Positions 1 through 8,919 are shown, counted from the first letter of the stretch. The stretch: 64,000 bases of DNA from JAXGPX01 sp040766745 (GCA_040766745.1 JAXGPX010000004.1:62001-126000), one strand, 5' to 3'. Made by a program: numbers and translations. The notes: generated by a model not told the origin, from the sequence alone.

Positions 1-125
1 AACCATGCCGGTACAGATATGCTCCGCCCAACCCCGTTCAACGAGAGGAGAGCGTGGGTTCTGATGAAGCCCTCTCTCCGCACTCAGCTATTCTTCCCGC
101 CGGATAGGCAGGCGCGCCCGATTCG

Positions 126-1817
126 CTATTTCTGCACGCCCTCAAACCGGCGCTGCAATTCTTCCACTTCCTCTGGGTCTATTCGTCTGAATAGGATCGG
201 AGGCACTTCAAAGGGCCTGCCTGCTTCCAGAGCAGTAAGGTTAAGGGCAGAATCAAGCCCGGCTTTACCCTCTTCCTCTGACATAGCCAGGGCATCAAAC
301 AACGTTTCCGAACTAAACGGGATAAACGGCGACGAGGCCAAAGCATATGTTCGAACCAGGTTAATGCATGTTCGAAGAACCAAAGCGGCTTCATCCCGGT
401 CAGTCTTAATCAGGCTCCAGGGGGCCCGTGCGTCAATGTACACGTTTCCGTGCGACCAGAGTTTCTTAAGAGCCAGGCTGGCCTTTCTGAACTCGAAGTT
501 TCGCAGGGCACTCCGGTACTCTTTCATGGTGGCCTTGCACTCGGCTACGAGCCGGTCTTCGTGTTCGGTCCAGTTTCCTCCATCAGGAATCGTATTGCCG
601 AACTTGGACGAAGTAAGTTTCAGTGTGCGGTTGACGAAATTCCCCAGTGTGCCAGCCAGGTCTTTGTTGACCAGGGTGGAGAAAAGGTCCCAGCTGAAGT
701 CTGAATCGTCAGATTCAGGGGCAACTGACATCAAGAAATATCGCCAGTAGTCAGCGGGGAGGATATCCAGGGCATCATCCATAAACACGCCACGCTTTTG
801 GCTGGTTGAGAACTTCCCGCCGTAGTATGTCAGCCAGTTGAAACCTTTTATATATGAAGCCATTGTCCACGGTTCCCTTGTACCAAGGATAGTTGCTGGC
901 CAGATAATTGTGTGAAAAGGAAGATTGTCCTTGGCCATGAACTGGGCGTAATATACATCACCGGCATCGTACCACCAGGATCTCCAGTCCCGGTTAGCCG
1001 GATCAAGTTCAGACCATTCTTTGGTTGCGCCTACGTATTCAATAGGCGCATCGAACCACACGTAGAATACCTTGTTTTCAAAACCTTCCCGCGGAACAGG
1101 GACGCCCCAGGAAAGGTCCCTGGTAATGCACCTGGGCTGGAGGCCTTCGTTCAGCCACTTCTTAGCTATTGACGAGGTGAGGCGCGGCCAGTCGTCATGT
1201 GAGTCTACCCAGGCCTCGATTTCTGGGCTTAAGGCGTCTAGTTTCAAGAACAGGTGCTTGGATGTGCGTAGTTCAAGGTTCTGGCTTCCTGAGATAGCGG
1301 AGCGGGGATCCACCAGTTCAGATGGATCAAGCAGCGTGGCGCAGCTCTCGCACTGGTCGCCCCGGGCGCGGGCATATCCGCATCTCGGACATGTTCCGAT
1401 AACGTACCTGTCAGGAAGGTACCGATTATCGTCGAGTGAGTAGATTTGGCTGATACCGCGTTCTTCGATGAAACCATTTCTCTCGAGCATATTGTAGAAA
1501 TGCTGGGTGAGTTCTTTGTTTTGAGTCGAGGAACTGCGGCCGAAATAGTCAAAAGACAACCCGAAGCGCATGTAAATGTCCTTTTGCCTCTTATGCTGGA
1601 TGTCGCAGTATGTCTGAACATCAAGGCCCTCTTCTAAGGCTGCAATCTCAGCGGGAGTGCCGTGCTCGTCAGTGGCGCAAATATACAGCACTTCTTCGCC
1701 CTCGAGCCTGAGAAATCTGGAATATACGTCAGCCGGAAGCATGGATCCCACCAAGTTGCCCAGGTGTTTCATGCCGTTTATGTATGGCAGTGCGCTTGTG
1801 ATTAGGTACCGGGTCAT
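126..1817 (-). CDS. metG: Methionyl-tRNA synthetase
   Basis: Charges tRNA-Met with methionine in the cytoplasm. The 563-residue product has the class I Rossmann signature: the HIGH-like motif HLGN at residues 18-21 and a KMSKS-loop equivalent reading KFSTSQ, in which the second lysine is replaced by threonine. A zinc knuckle has cysteines at 143, 146, 156 and 159 (CPRC and CESC), as in the four-cysteine MetG class. The anticodon-binding helical domain follows. The protein ends near residue 563 without the C-terminal EMAP-like tRNA-binding domain that many bacterial enzymes of about 650 residues carry. The ATG start begins MTRYLITSALPYING, the expected N-terminus. It stands alone, with a repeat-filled gap of 1.2 kb upstream. 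Family assignment is secure. Confidence 0.97.
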   Translation of the reverse strand: MTRYLITSALPYINGMKHLGNLVGSMLPADVYSRFLRLEGEEVLYICATDEHGTPAEIAALEEGLDVQTYCDIQHKRQKDIYMRFGLSFDYFGRSSSTQNKELTQHFYNMLERNGFIEERGISQIYSLDDNRYLPDRYVIGTCPRCGYARARGDQCESCATLLDPSELVDPRSAISGSQNLELRTSKHLFLKLDALSPEIEAWVDSHDDWPRLTSSIAKKWLNEGLQPRCITRDLSWGVPVPREGFENKVFYVWFDAPIEYVGATKEWSELDPANRDWRSWWYDAGDVYYAQFMAKDNLPFHTIIWPATILGTREPWTMASYIKGFNWLTYYGGKFSTSQKRGVFMDDALDILPADYWRYFLMSVAPESDDSDFSWDLFSTLVNKDLAGTLGNFVNRTLKLTSSKFGNTIPDGGNWTEHEDRLVAECKATMKEYRSALRNFEFRKASLALKKLWSHGNVYIDARAPWSLIKTDRDEAALVLRTCINLVRTYALASSPFIPFSSETLFDALAMSEEEGKAGLDSALNLTALEAGRPFEVPPILFRRIDPEEVEELQRRFEGVQK

Positions 1818-1879
1818 CTTGCAACACCTCTTGAATATTGAATTTGAAGCTGTTCAATTGGCTGGTTTACTACTGCCGC

Positions 1880-2070
1880 TTGATTGGATTGCTCCTCCGA
1901 ACAACTGCTGCTCGGATCAGATACTGCTCGGGCAAGCTGCCGCACGGACCAATTTGCTGTTCGGATCACTGCTGCTCGGACCAGCTATCCGCTCGGACCG
2001 GCGGCCGCGCGGATCGATTTGCTGTTCGGATCGCTGTTGCCACAGTCCATGTTTCACGCTTTCTGTTCCG
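1880..2070. repeat. Degenerate short repeats upstream of metG
   Basis: Variants of GCTGCTCGGATCA, GCTCGGACC and TGCTGTTCGGATC recur about every 20-25 bases, often in purine-pyrimidine balanced CGGATCG cores. Open frames across it are repetitive and lack coding character. It looks like a decayed minisatellite between metG and the next array. Confidence 0.5.
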
Positions 2071-2175
2071 AGTGAGCCGGGCAGTGAACAGTCTCCGTCA
2101 TAGTTTTCCCTAATGATATTTGCACAGGCACCAGGTGTCAAATTGAAGGAATGTCATTAGGGGCGTAGGCACTGG

Positions 2176-2235
2176 ATGAGTGGGAACTGGATGAGTGGGA
2201 ACTGGATGAGTGGGAACTGGAGGAGTGGGCATTGG
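2176..2235. repeat. 15-bp tandem repeat, four copies
   Basis: Unit ATGAGTGGGAACTGG is repeated three times exactly, and a fourth copy has three changes. The 15-bp period equals that of several in-frame repeats inside genes of this window (rsgA, galT, LD-carboxypeptidase), although here it is intergenic. Confidence 0.9.
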
Positions 2236-2329
2236 AATAGTAGGCGATGTTGTCGGACGGTAAAATACCGTCACCCCATGTTCAATTAGAAAATCTTACT
2301 ATGCTTAGGACCACTTGGTGTGGGTTCAC

Positions 2330-2900
2330 GTCCAAGACTGTTCGATTGGCGATACATTTATCTGGTGTCAACCAGGACTGTTCAACCAGCAGCACATTCT
2401 CTCCGTGAACCGCAAGCGGACTTGCAGTTCAGCCAAGACGGTTCAACCAGCAGTACATTGTGTCGGTATCTGCAGCCTGGGCTTGGGCTTCTGGCCAAGA
2501 CCGTTCAACCGGCAGTACATTGTACCGGGACCTTCCAGCCGGGTTTGCACTTCGGCCGAGACCGTTTAACCGGCAGTACATTCTCACCGGGAACCGCAAG
2601 CTGGACTTGCAGTTCAGCCAAGACCGTTCAACCAGCTGCACATTCTCTCCGTGAACCGCAAGCGGACTTGCAGTTCAGCCAATACCGTTCAACCGGCAGT
2701 ACATTCTCTCCGTGAACCGCAAGCTGGACTTGCAGTTCGGCCAATACCGTTCAACCAGCAGTACATTGTACCGGGACCTTCCAGCCGGGTTTGCACTTCG
2801 GCCAATACCGTTCAGCCGGCAGCACATTCTCTCCGTGAACCGCAAGCTGGACTTGCAGTTCAACCAAAACCGTTCAGCCAACAGCATGGGATGTCACCGC
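2330..2900. repeat. 61/62-bp tandem array, about nine units
   Basis: The phrase GTTCAACC (variants GTTTAACC, GTTCAGCC) starts units at 2380, 2441, 2503, 2564, 2626, 2687, 2749, 2810 and 2872, so the spacing alternates between 61 and 62 bp. Two unit bodies are interleaved. One contains CTCCGTGAACCGCAAGC followed by GGACTTGCAGTTC; the other contains GTACCGGGACCTTCCAGCC followed by GGTTTGCACTTCGGCC. Open frames through it on both strands are just the translated repeat, and no ribosome binding site supports them. Function unknown. Confidence 0.9.
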
Positions 2901-3019
2901 TATCGATGTTGCCACCGCGCGAAAACTTGGTTATATTTGGGATGAAGTTGATTGTTTATCAGAATGACCTGTCTGAGGTAAGCTCGTACATGCTATAGCA
3001 GGCAAAGGAGGAGGCCTAA

Positions 3020-3517
3020 GTGTCCGGCCTAAAATTCAGAGGCCTGAGAAGGGCTGACAGAGGAACTCAACTCGGAGATGCTGAGGATATTCTGCTCAAG
3101 GGTGAGACTGGGTTCTTGGGTGTTACAGGCGACAGCGGGTATCCATATGTGGTTCCTTTGAACTTTGTCTATGATGCACCAACCAGGAGAATATACTTTC
3201 ACTCAGCACTAGAGGGGCACAAGCTAGATGCCATTGAAACAGATGATAGGGTTTGTTTTGCGGTTGTGGAGAAGGCCAGGGTATTGCCTGATGTCATTAG
3301 CACTGCATATGAAAGCGCCATTGTTTTTGGCAGAGCCAATATCGTAACGGGCTCTGAAAAGGAATACGCTTTGCAGAGGTTGCTTGACAAGTATGTGTTG
3401 GGAAAAAGTAAGGTCACTGCCGAAGAAGCCTCTAGGTATATTGAGAAAAACATAGGCAATACGGCTGTAGTACGAATAGACATTGAACATGTCAGCGGTA
3501 AGAAAAGGGAGGGGTAG
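3020..3517 (+). CDS. Pyridoxamine 5'-phosphate oxidase-like flavin-binding protein (NimA type)
   Basis: A 165-residue split-barrel flavoprotein. The N-terminal pattern (LRRADRG, then ETGFLGVTGDSGYPYVVPLNF, then IYFHSALEGHKLDAI) is typical of the NimA/5-nitroimidazole-reductase-like branch of the PNPOx superfamily, which binds FMN and reduces small molecules. The physiological substrate is unknown in most members. The start is GTG at 3020 with a very strong AAAGGAGGAGG site just upstream. It is a single gene converging on the LysM-protein gene downstream, with 31 bp between stop codons. It could equally be annotated simply as a flavin-nucleotide-binding protein. Confidence 0.85.
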   Translation: MSGLKFRGLRRADRGTQLGDAEDILLKGETGFLGVTGDSGYPYVVPLNFVYDAPTRRIYFHSALEGHKLDAIETDDRVCFAVVEKARVLPDVISTAYESAIVFGRANIVTGSEKEYALQRLLDKYVLGKSKVTAEEASRYIEKNIGNTAVVRIDIEHVSGKKREG

Positions 3518-3548
3518 GATCTTAGAATCTGAAAGTTCCAGCCGCGTT

Positions 3549-4289
3549 TCAGCGGCCGCGGAACCTGCTGGGGAACTGTTCAACTATTCCTCTTACCATC
3601 AAATCAGCCATTTCGAGGGCCTGGGCTTCGGTTTGATCGAATATGGCGATACCTGAGGCGAAATCTCCTCCAATCATGTCAACTGCCTCTGACTTCGTCA
3701 GCGCAAGGTGCTCGTGGAGCATAACTCTCCACTCTTCCTCGGACCAGTGGGGATTGATTTTCGCAAGGAATGCCGCTATTTTGTCGGCGTTTACGTACCA
3801 TCGTCTTTCGGCATCAGCTGCTCTGGCAGTGTCGCCTTTTATCGCGGCATCGACCAGTTCGGCGGCTATAACAAGATGGTCGGTTAGCAGGGCTGCAAAC
3901 ATGCCGGCAATTCTTCGTCCGTACAAAGGCTCTAGCACCATCTGAAAGTCTATTGGGTTTCGAAGGAGCCGGTTAGTAACCAGCCTCACGTCTGGCAGGT
4001 CATGGACCATACTGATGATTGTCAGTCTGGTCCAGAAAACATGCTGCTCCCACAAGGAACGAATGTGGTTATTCAACTCCAATTCTGCTCTGCTGATTCC
4101 TGCACCTCGCCGGCGCTGGCGCCCAGGAAGTATACTGATTGTCTGTCCGACCTCGAGACGCTTGGGGTCCATGCCGGGATTTAGCTCTGCGATTGCTGAG
4201 ACAGTAGTTTTGTGATTGATGGCCAACTGCCGCAGGGTGTCAAAGCGCTTGACTGTATAGGTTATGGTGCCGTCTGGCAATGGACTCAT
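3549..4289 (-). CDS. LysM-domain protein with C-terminal helical domain
   Basis: 246 residues. Residues about 5-50 form one LysM module (TYTVKRFDTLRQLA, then LNPGMDPKRLEVGQTISILPG), which binds peptidoglycan or other N-acetylglucosamine polymers. The remaining 190 residues are helical (HVFWTRLTIISMVHDLPD, RLLRNPIDF, HLVIAAELVDAAIKGD). They resemble a family often found next to LysM in spore-forming Bacillota and annotated inconsistently; no catalytic motif is visible. I chose the ATG at 4289 because GGTG lies at proper distance, although the frame stays open to 4322. No signal peptide is seen, which would fit a spore-coat or cytoplasmic role. It lies 99 bp downstream of galT on the same strand. 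Confidence 0.75.
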   Translation of the reverse strand: MSPLPDGTITYTVKRFDTLRQLAINHKTTVSAIAELNPGMDPKRLEVGQTISILPGRQRRRGAGISRAELELNNHIRSLWEQHVFWTRLTIISMVHDLPDVRLVTNRLLRNPIDFQMVLEPLYGRRIAGMFAALLTDHLVIAAELVDAAIKGDTARAADAERRWYVNADKIAAFLAKINPHWSEEEWRVMLHEHLALTKSEAVDMIGGDFASGIAIFDQTEAQALEMADLMVRGIVEQFPSRFRGR

Positions 4290-4388
4290 AATAATCACCA
4301 CGTTAAGAATAATGTATTGCATTGTATGTTCGAGTGGCGATTATTGTTTCAACCCCGACTAGTCCGGCTTAGCGTTTGGCCCTCGGGA

Positions 4389-6338
4389 CTACGACTTGGC
4401 GATCATGACTTCTGTTGGTGTTACTACCGCAGTGTGAGTTTGAACAAAGCCGCAAGATTGGATGAATCTTTGGAATGCTGCTCGGCCCGGTGCATCTCTT
4501 TTGAACACGCTGGCATCAAGGAGAACTTCCAGGAATCTGTTGCCCACCTCTGCCTTGACTATTGCGTTGGCCCGGTCAGCGGTGACCCTATTTCCATATT
4601 TGCTGACAAGCTCGCTTATCCAGTGCTTGTGTTTGTACAGCATGTAGTTTCTGTTCCAGGGTGTTTGGTTGATATCATGATCCATTTCTCCGCATAGAAT
4701 CTTCCTTATCTCGTCAAGTTCTTTGTCAAGCCTGCCAGGAAGAATGGCCATCCCCATGACTTCGATAACTCCGATGTTTTCCTTTTTGATGTGATGAAGT
4801 TCGGGCTTGGGGTGGAAAAGGCCGTTAGGATGGGAAGGTGTGGTTCTGTTGTTTCTAAGGACAAGGTTGACCACGAAGTTGCCAAGAGTGTCTTTTCTTA
4901 CAGTGGGAGTTACGGCGTTGTGGCTTGTTGCCCGAGAAAGTCCGGTTTTACCGGACAACGTGTCTTCACACGGTTTTATGGATCCAGAGAGGCCACCGGT
5001 TCCAGTATTCTGGCTGATGGTTTCCAGGGTATACGGTATGATGCGGGCACTTTTGTCTTCGTAGTTCTGCCAGGTATCCATGACCAGTGATGCCAGTTCA
5101 AGCAAGTCTTCTCTATCAGGGCCTGTCAACCTGACAGCCGCCATAGGCCACTTCAGGGAACCGGCAATAACATCAGGGTAGTTAGGATGCACGAATGTAT
5201 ATTCAAATGGCGCTCGGTCCAGCGGAAACGTTTCACTGCCGCCCTGATAATGGTCATGGTTGAGGATGGATCCTCCGACGATCGGGAGTCCTGCGTTAGA
5301 TCCAATGAAGTAATGGGGGAAGGCCTGCACAAAGTCGAGCATCCGCTCAAGGGCGGCACGATCTACCACCAGGGGCCGGTGTTCCTTACTAATAAGAATA
5401 CAGTGTTCGTTGTAATAAACGTAAGGCGAGTACTGAAAATACCATTGTTCTCCGCCCAAAGTCAGGGGAATCACCCTGAGATTCTGGCGAGCCTGATGAT
5501 CGATCCTGCCTGCGTAGCCCACGTTTTCGAGGCACAGCACGCACTTTGGGTATTTGCCTTGTTCCGACGCAGCGGCTTCGGCTATGTCCCTGGGGTCCTT
5601 CTCGGGCTTGGAAAGGTTTATTGTAATGGCAAGATCTCCGAAACCAGTAGGCGCAAGCCAGCTTCGGTTCTTCTTGATCCTGTCAGTTCGTATGTAGTTC
5701 GATGCCTGGCATAGAGCGTAGAAATACTCTGTTGCCTTTTCGATTGATCGGGATCGGGTATCCAATGGCTGGACATTCTGTGGCCGGGCATCCTTCGGCC
5801 GGATATCCCTTGGGCGAATATCCTTTGATTGGGTATCTTTAGATTGGTTATCTCTGATTTCAGCAAAACGCCTGATGATTTCGGATTGCCGGGGAGTGAA
5901 GATCCCCATAACCTTTGTGTCAAAAAGGTCTCTATAGGTGATTGTATCTCTGAGGATCAGGCCTGTTTCGACAGCATAATCGGTGATACTGCCGAGAATT
6001 TCTGAGAGTGTCTGACCTTGGTGTGAATCCGGTGGCCCTGATTTATGGGTTTGGTTTGCCAGAGCCGGTTGCTGCCCAGAACTGTCTGCTGCGTCAATTG
6101 CAAGCTGCTGTATACTATTGTCTACGGTGTCAATGGCGAGCTGCTGTTCACTATTGTCTGCGGTGCCAATGGCGAGTCGCTGTTCAGCAATTTCTGCTTG
6201 CGCTTTGCCAAGGTCAATTTTCAGTAAGTCTGCAAGCTCATTCTTTTTTTGAACGCGATCAGTCTCGTCTATAAGGCCGGTATCAATTGCGTGTCGAAGC
6301 AACCGGTCAATGTATGTAACTATGTCCGAATTTCTCAT
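4389..6338 (-). CDS. galT: UDP-glucose:hexose-1-phosphate uridylyltransferase, Firmicutes type, with repeat insertions
   Basis: Transfers UMP between UDP-glucose and galactose-1-phosphate in the Leloir pathway. The Firmicutes GalT type is shown by LPNP-like and HDHYQGG motifs (GGSILNHDHYQGG holds the catalytic and metal histidines), FPHYFIGSNAGLP, and RNNRTTPSHPNGLFHP. The protein is 649 residues, while the family is usually about 500. The excess includes two tandem-repeat inserts: a 12-residue unit (QQLAIDTVDNSI type, 3.5 copies, residues about 53-93) and a 5-residue unit (KDIRP/RDIRP type, about 7 copies, residues about 164-198). A further Gly/Ser/Thr-rich insert lies after TLETISQNT. The start is ATG at 6338, behind GGAGAG. 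galK lies 7 kb away on the opposite strand. Confidence 0.92.
   Translation of the reverse strand: MRNSDIVTYIDRLLRHAIDTGLIDETDRVQKKNELADLLKIDLGKAQAEIAEQRLAIGTADNSEQQLAIDTVDNSIQQLAIDAADSSGQQPALANQTHKSGPPDSHQGQTLSEILGSITDYAVETGLILRDTITYRDLFDTKVMGIFTPRQSEIIRRFAEIRDNQSKDTQSKDIRPRDIRPKDARPQNVQPLDTRSRSIEKATEYFYALCQASNYIRTDRIKKNRSWLAPTGFGDLAITINLSKPEKDPRDIAEAAASEQGKYPKCVLCLENVGYAGRIDHQARQNLRVIPLTLGGEQWYFQYSPYVYYNEHCILISKEHRPLVVDRAALERMLDFVQAFPHYFIGSNAGLPIVGGSILNHDHYQGGSETFPLDRAPFEYTFVHPNYPDVIAGSLKWPMAAVRLTGPDREDLLELASLVMDTWQNYEDKSARIIPYTLETISQNTGTGGLSGSIKPCEDTLSGKTGLSRATSHNAVTPTVRKDTLGNFVVNLVLRNNRTTPSHPNGLFHPKPELHHIKKENIGVIEVMGMAILPGRLDKELDEIRKILCGEMDHDINQTPWNRNYMLYKHKHWISELVSKYGNRVTADRANAIVKAEVGNRFLEVLLDASVFKRDAPGRAAFQRFIQSCGFVQTHTAVVTPTEVMIAKS
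5745..5849 (-). repeat. In-frame 15-bp repeat inside galT
   Basis: Seven degenerate 15-bp units encode a pentapeptide of the type KDIRP (KDTQS, KDIRP, RDIRP, KDARP, QNVQP, LDTRS). It is polar and likely disordered, and sits between the N-terminal helical part and the catalytic core of GalT. Confidence 0.85.
6060..6182 (-). repeat. In-frame 36-bp repeat inside galT
   Basis: Three and a half copies of a 12-residue unit, QQLAIDTVDNSI or close variants. It continues the register of the preceding helix AQAEIAEQRLAI, suggesting growth by duplication of native coding sequence. Confidence 0.88.
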
Positions 6339-6649
6339 CTCATAGGTCTCTCCCTGCACGATACATGTACTTATCTACGGTACGCCTTACCCACTGCCGA
6401 AAATGCGCACCCTCATCACCAAACTAACACTGCGTAATTCTGAGATATGGTTCATGGTTCCACGATTTGGCTTTCATCTAGATAATAACAGAAGCTGGGG
6501 TCAGTATCCCGGGTATGATCGCAGTCTCGGAACTTTATTGGGCTTACTTCCGTATTCTTTTAGAGATACAAACTACCTTGGAAATTGGGAAGGCGTAATT
6601 CTGGAAACGACGTTGCTTTGTATATACTACTACAAATTGAGGTGCTGAA
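6339..6649. other. Divergent intergenic region galT / DUF692-like gene
   Basis: 311 bases between divergent genes. No terminator or clear sigma-A promoter is evident. An 81-codon open frame (6403-6648) ends one base before the next ATG, but has no convincing ribosome binding site or recognisable composition, so it is not called. Confidence 0.4.
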
Positions 6650-7513
6650 ATGAATATCTGCCTGGCTGCTAACTATTCTCCTCAGCTTGTCGACTGTCTT
6701 AGAGAGAACCCGGAACTGGTTGATGGAGTAAAGGTATCCGAGTTTTACAGGCCTGCTTACATAGAAATGTACCGTAGACTTGGCAAATCGAAACGTTTGA
6801 TTCTGCACGGTATCTGCCAGAACTATGACCGGTATGTTCCTCCGGGTAACTCCGGGTTTATGGAGTCGCTGGACCTCGAAGGAATTTCATGTGCCATTAG
6901 ACTTACTCAACCGGAGTATATATCGCTGCACCTTGAATGCCGTGTGATGGAGAACCGTGAAAACGGAGGAAGCAAAGAGACCGAAAATCATCAATACCGG
7001 CCTGATAAATTTCTCAGATGCCTGAAAAGAGACGTAGAAGCGGTTAGGCAGCTGACAGGGCTGCCAGTCCACCTAGAGAATGGTGTCTCTCGCAAGCAAG
7101 GCACTGCCAGGTCATCTTCAGGGCACCGAAACGCCTGGTTCACGACTGATCCCGGCTTCATTCTGGAGGCTTTACAAGAGACGGGCTGCCGGTTCCTCCT
7201 GGATATTGCCCATGCCCAGATCATGGCCGGAATTCGTGGAGTATCTGCCGAAGAATATTTGAATATCCTTCCACTTGATCTGATTCATGAAGTTCACATA
7301 AACGGGCCTGCATTGGTTAACGGAGTCTTGAAGGACAGGCATGAAGAGACTACCGAAGAAGGATATGCCCTACTTGAGATGCTCTTGGCGAATCATGACA
7401 TCCGAGTTGTAAGTCTAGAGTACGGAGGGGTCGGGCCACTTTTTGAAATCCGGTCTGAGATTCCGGCGCTGATGCGGCAGATTGCCAGGTTGAGGTCGAT
7501 AATCGCTTTGTAG
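6650..7513 (+). CDS. DUF692/MNIO-like TIM-barrel protein
   Basis: 287 residues, ATG start behind GAGGTG. The sequence has the rhythm of a xylose-isomerase-like TIM barrel. Strand-end metal ligands resemble the DUF692 (multinuclear non-heme iron oxygenase, MNIO) family: ISLHLE, VHLENG, FLLDIAHAQI, EVHINGP, DRHEE and SLEYGG. Well-studied members (MbnB, ApyH, TglH) use two or three irons to modify cysteine or other residues in short peptides, usually with a partner protein and a precursor peptide. Neither is evident beside this gene. A generic sugar-isomerase-like barrel is the alternative. The fold is likely; the chemistry is inference. Confidence 0.65.
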   Translation: MNICLAANYSPQLVDCLRENPELVDGVKVSEFYRPAYIEMYRRLGKSKRLILHGICQNYDRYVPPGNSGFMESLDLEGISCAIRLTQPEYISLHLECRVMENRENGGSKETENHQYRPDKFLRCLKRDVEAVRQLTGLPVHLENGVSRKQGTARSSSGHRNAWFTTDPGFILEALQETGCRFLLDIAHAQIMAGIRGVSAEEYLNILPLDLIHEVHINGPALVNGVLKDRHEETTEEGYALLEMLLANHDIRVVSLEYGGVGPLFEIRSEIPALMRQIARLRSIIAL

Positions 7514-7645
7514 CAGGAATTCCTCTGGACTCTCCTCTCCGCCCCACGCTATGTGAGTAGGAAAAGAGATCTATATTAGATGATACGCCCCCTAAAGTCC
7601 TTATCGAAATTCGTATAGAAATTATCGTTGTTCGTTAAAGCCTTA

Positions 7646-7674
7646 TTGACTATCGATAAATTAGTCGGTATAAT
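7646..7674 (+). promoter_or_regulatory. Sigma-A promoter of the DUF2975/repressor pair
   Basis: TTGACT at 7646-7651, a 17-bp spacer and TATAAT at 7669-7674, 59 bp before the DUF2975 start. TTATCG hexamers (near 7601 and 7622) and the palindrome ATCGAT inside the spacer could be operator elements for the co-encoded repressor. Confidence 0.85.
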
Positions 7675-7733
7675 CCTCTTGAGAATAAGAAGTCTACAGG
7701 ATGTGGATTTCCAAGCGACGGAGGGTGATTCAG

Positions 7734-8324
7734 ATGAGAACCGGTTCAAACTCAACTTTGCGGGTTGCAAGGGGCTTTGTGAATTTCACGTGGTATTTGG
7801 GCCTGGCGGGATTCGCCATCATGGGAATCTTTGCCTTGATTGAAGTATTTTCGCCGGAAACCTTGTCACTGGCTTCCAGGGGTAGCCTGGTTGTATCCCC
7901 TCAGATACTTGGCCCCGGGATCATCTTGGAACTATCCCCAGAGTTCATCTCCCCCGAGCTATACAGGTTGCCTGGCTTGGTGTGGGGGATTGGGTTTGTG
8001 GCCATAGGTGTTGTATTCTTCGCGATTCACACGCTAAGGGAGATTCTGGCTACTGTCAGTTCAGGTACTCCTTTTGTAACAGAGAATGCCATCAGGCTGC
8101 GGCACATTGGGTTTGCCATCATTGCCGGAGGAGTCTTGAAAGTTGCAGTCGAGATGATTGTTGGCCTGCATATTGCCAGATACATCAAAATACCCGGAGT
8201 GGGTATAGGCGTTAGGTCAAGTTTGGGCATTGAGACATTTTTGTTCGGGCTCCTGGTCTTAGTCCTTGCAGAGATATTCAGGTTCGGGACTGAGCTTCAG
8301 GAAGAACATGACCTTACAGTTTGA
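7734..8324 (+). CDS. DUF2975 family membrane protein
   Basis: 196 residues with four hydrophobic segments: VNFTWYLGLAGFAIMGIFAL; LPGLVWGIGFVAIGVVFFAI; IRLRHIGFAIIAGGVLKVAV; TFLFGLLVLVLAEIFRFG. The motif TPFVTENAIRLRHIG is the conserved core of DUF2975. These proteins occur across Bacillota as a pair with a small Cro-type repressor; their role is unknown. I chose the internal ATG at 7734, behind GGAGGGTG, over one at 7701. It is co-transcribed with the repressor 13 bp downstream and preceded by a near-consensus sigma-A promoter. Confidence 0.85.
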   Translation: MRTGSNSTLRVARGFVNFTWYLGLAGFAIMGIFALIEVFSPETLSLASRGSLVVSPQILGPGIILELSPEFISPELYRLPGLVWGIGFVAIGVVFFAIHTLREILATVSSGTPFVTENAIRLRHIGFAIIAGGVLKVAVEMIVGLHIARYIKIPGVGIGVRSSLGIETFLFGLLVLVLAEIFRFGTELQEEHDLTV

Positions 8325-8337
8325 GGGGGAAGTTTCA

Positions 8338-8550
8338 TTGCCTATAGTCGTACATCTTGACCGGATACTGGTCGAACGGAAAATGACGCTTACAGAGCTC
8401 GCAGATAGGGTAGGTATCACGCTGGCCAACATCTCAATTCTGAAAACGGGTAAAGCAAAGGCTATCCGGTTCTCAACTCTCGACGCAATATGCAGGGAAC
8501 TGTCCTGCCAACCTGGCGATATTCTCGCATATGTTCCCGACCCCGAGTGA
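8338..8550 (+). CDS. Small Cro/C1-type HTH regulator (YozG-like)
   Basis: 70 residues that are almost entirely one helix-turn-helix: LDRILVERKMTLTELADRVG, ITLANISILKTGKAKAIRFS, TLDAICRELSCQPGDIL. This is the short YozG-like form that accompanies DUF2975 proteins and probably represses its own operon. The TTG start at 8338 follows GAGGGGGA at ideal spacing. The longer in-frame start at 8266 would overlap the upstream gene heavily and adds no conserved sequence. The gap to DUF2975 is 13 bp, so the two genes likely share the promoter at 7646. Confidence 0.85.
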   Translation: MPIVVHLDRILVERKMTLTELADRVGITLANISILKTGKAKAIRFSTLDAICRELSCQPGDILAYVPDPE

Positions 8551-8572
8551 TGGAAAGTGGGTGATGGACTGC

Positions 8573-8690
8573 GGGGACGGTCTGACGGTTCTAATGTTTC
8601 ACTCCTGAAACGTGGGGACGGTTCTAGCGTTTCACTCCTAAGAAACTGGGGTGCGAAAGGCTGGGACGGTCTGAAGTTCTAATTCTCCGT
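8573..8690. repeat. Dispersed GGGACGGT...GTTTCAC intergenic repeat, three copies
   Basis: GGGGACGGTCTGACGGTTCT at 8573, a tighter copy GGGACGGTTCTAGCGTTTCA from about 8615, and a shorter one near 8663. The same phrase recurs at 46311-46370 and, inverted, at about 55009. It behaves as a genome-dispersed intergenic element; similar phrases are common in Clostridia. Confidence 0.75.
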
Positions 8691-8919
8691 GAGTGGAAAA
8701 CGGGGCTGTCCTGGTTTTTGGAGAATATCGATGTCTGCCACCAGGGTGATGTGTTTTGATTTTGGTTGTGAGGGTAATCGGAGACTCTCGGAATTTGAAG
8801 GAGTGTGTTGTGGACTGAGCGGTTCTGACTAACGTGAAACGGTACACTAATTACACCTCTAACTGATTGTTTTTCAAACTAAGTTCCAGTTGAGGGATTG
8901 AGTATAAAATTCAATTGTG

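Noticed and set aside
1..125. Coding sequence at the left edge
   Set aside because: The open frame there (19-750 plus) is antisense to metG and shows no independent support.
2315..2998. Several overlapping open frames of 64-131 codons on both strands
   Set aside because: They are translations of the 61/62-bp repeat in all frames; no ribosome sites and no family resemblance.
6403..6648. 81-codon ORF directly before the DUF692-like gene, possible precursor peptide
   Set aside because: No ribosome binding site, no leader-core composition, and only one cysteine at the very end.
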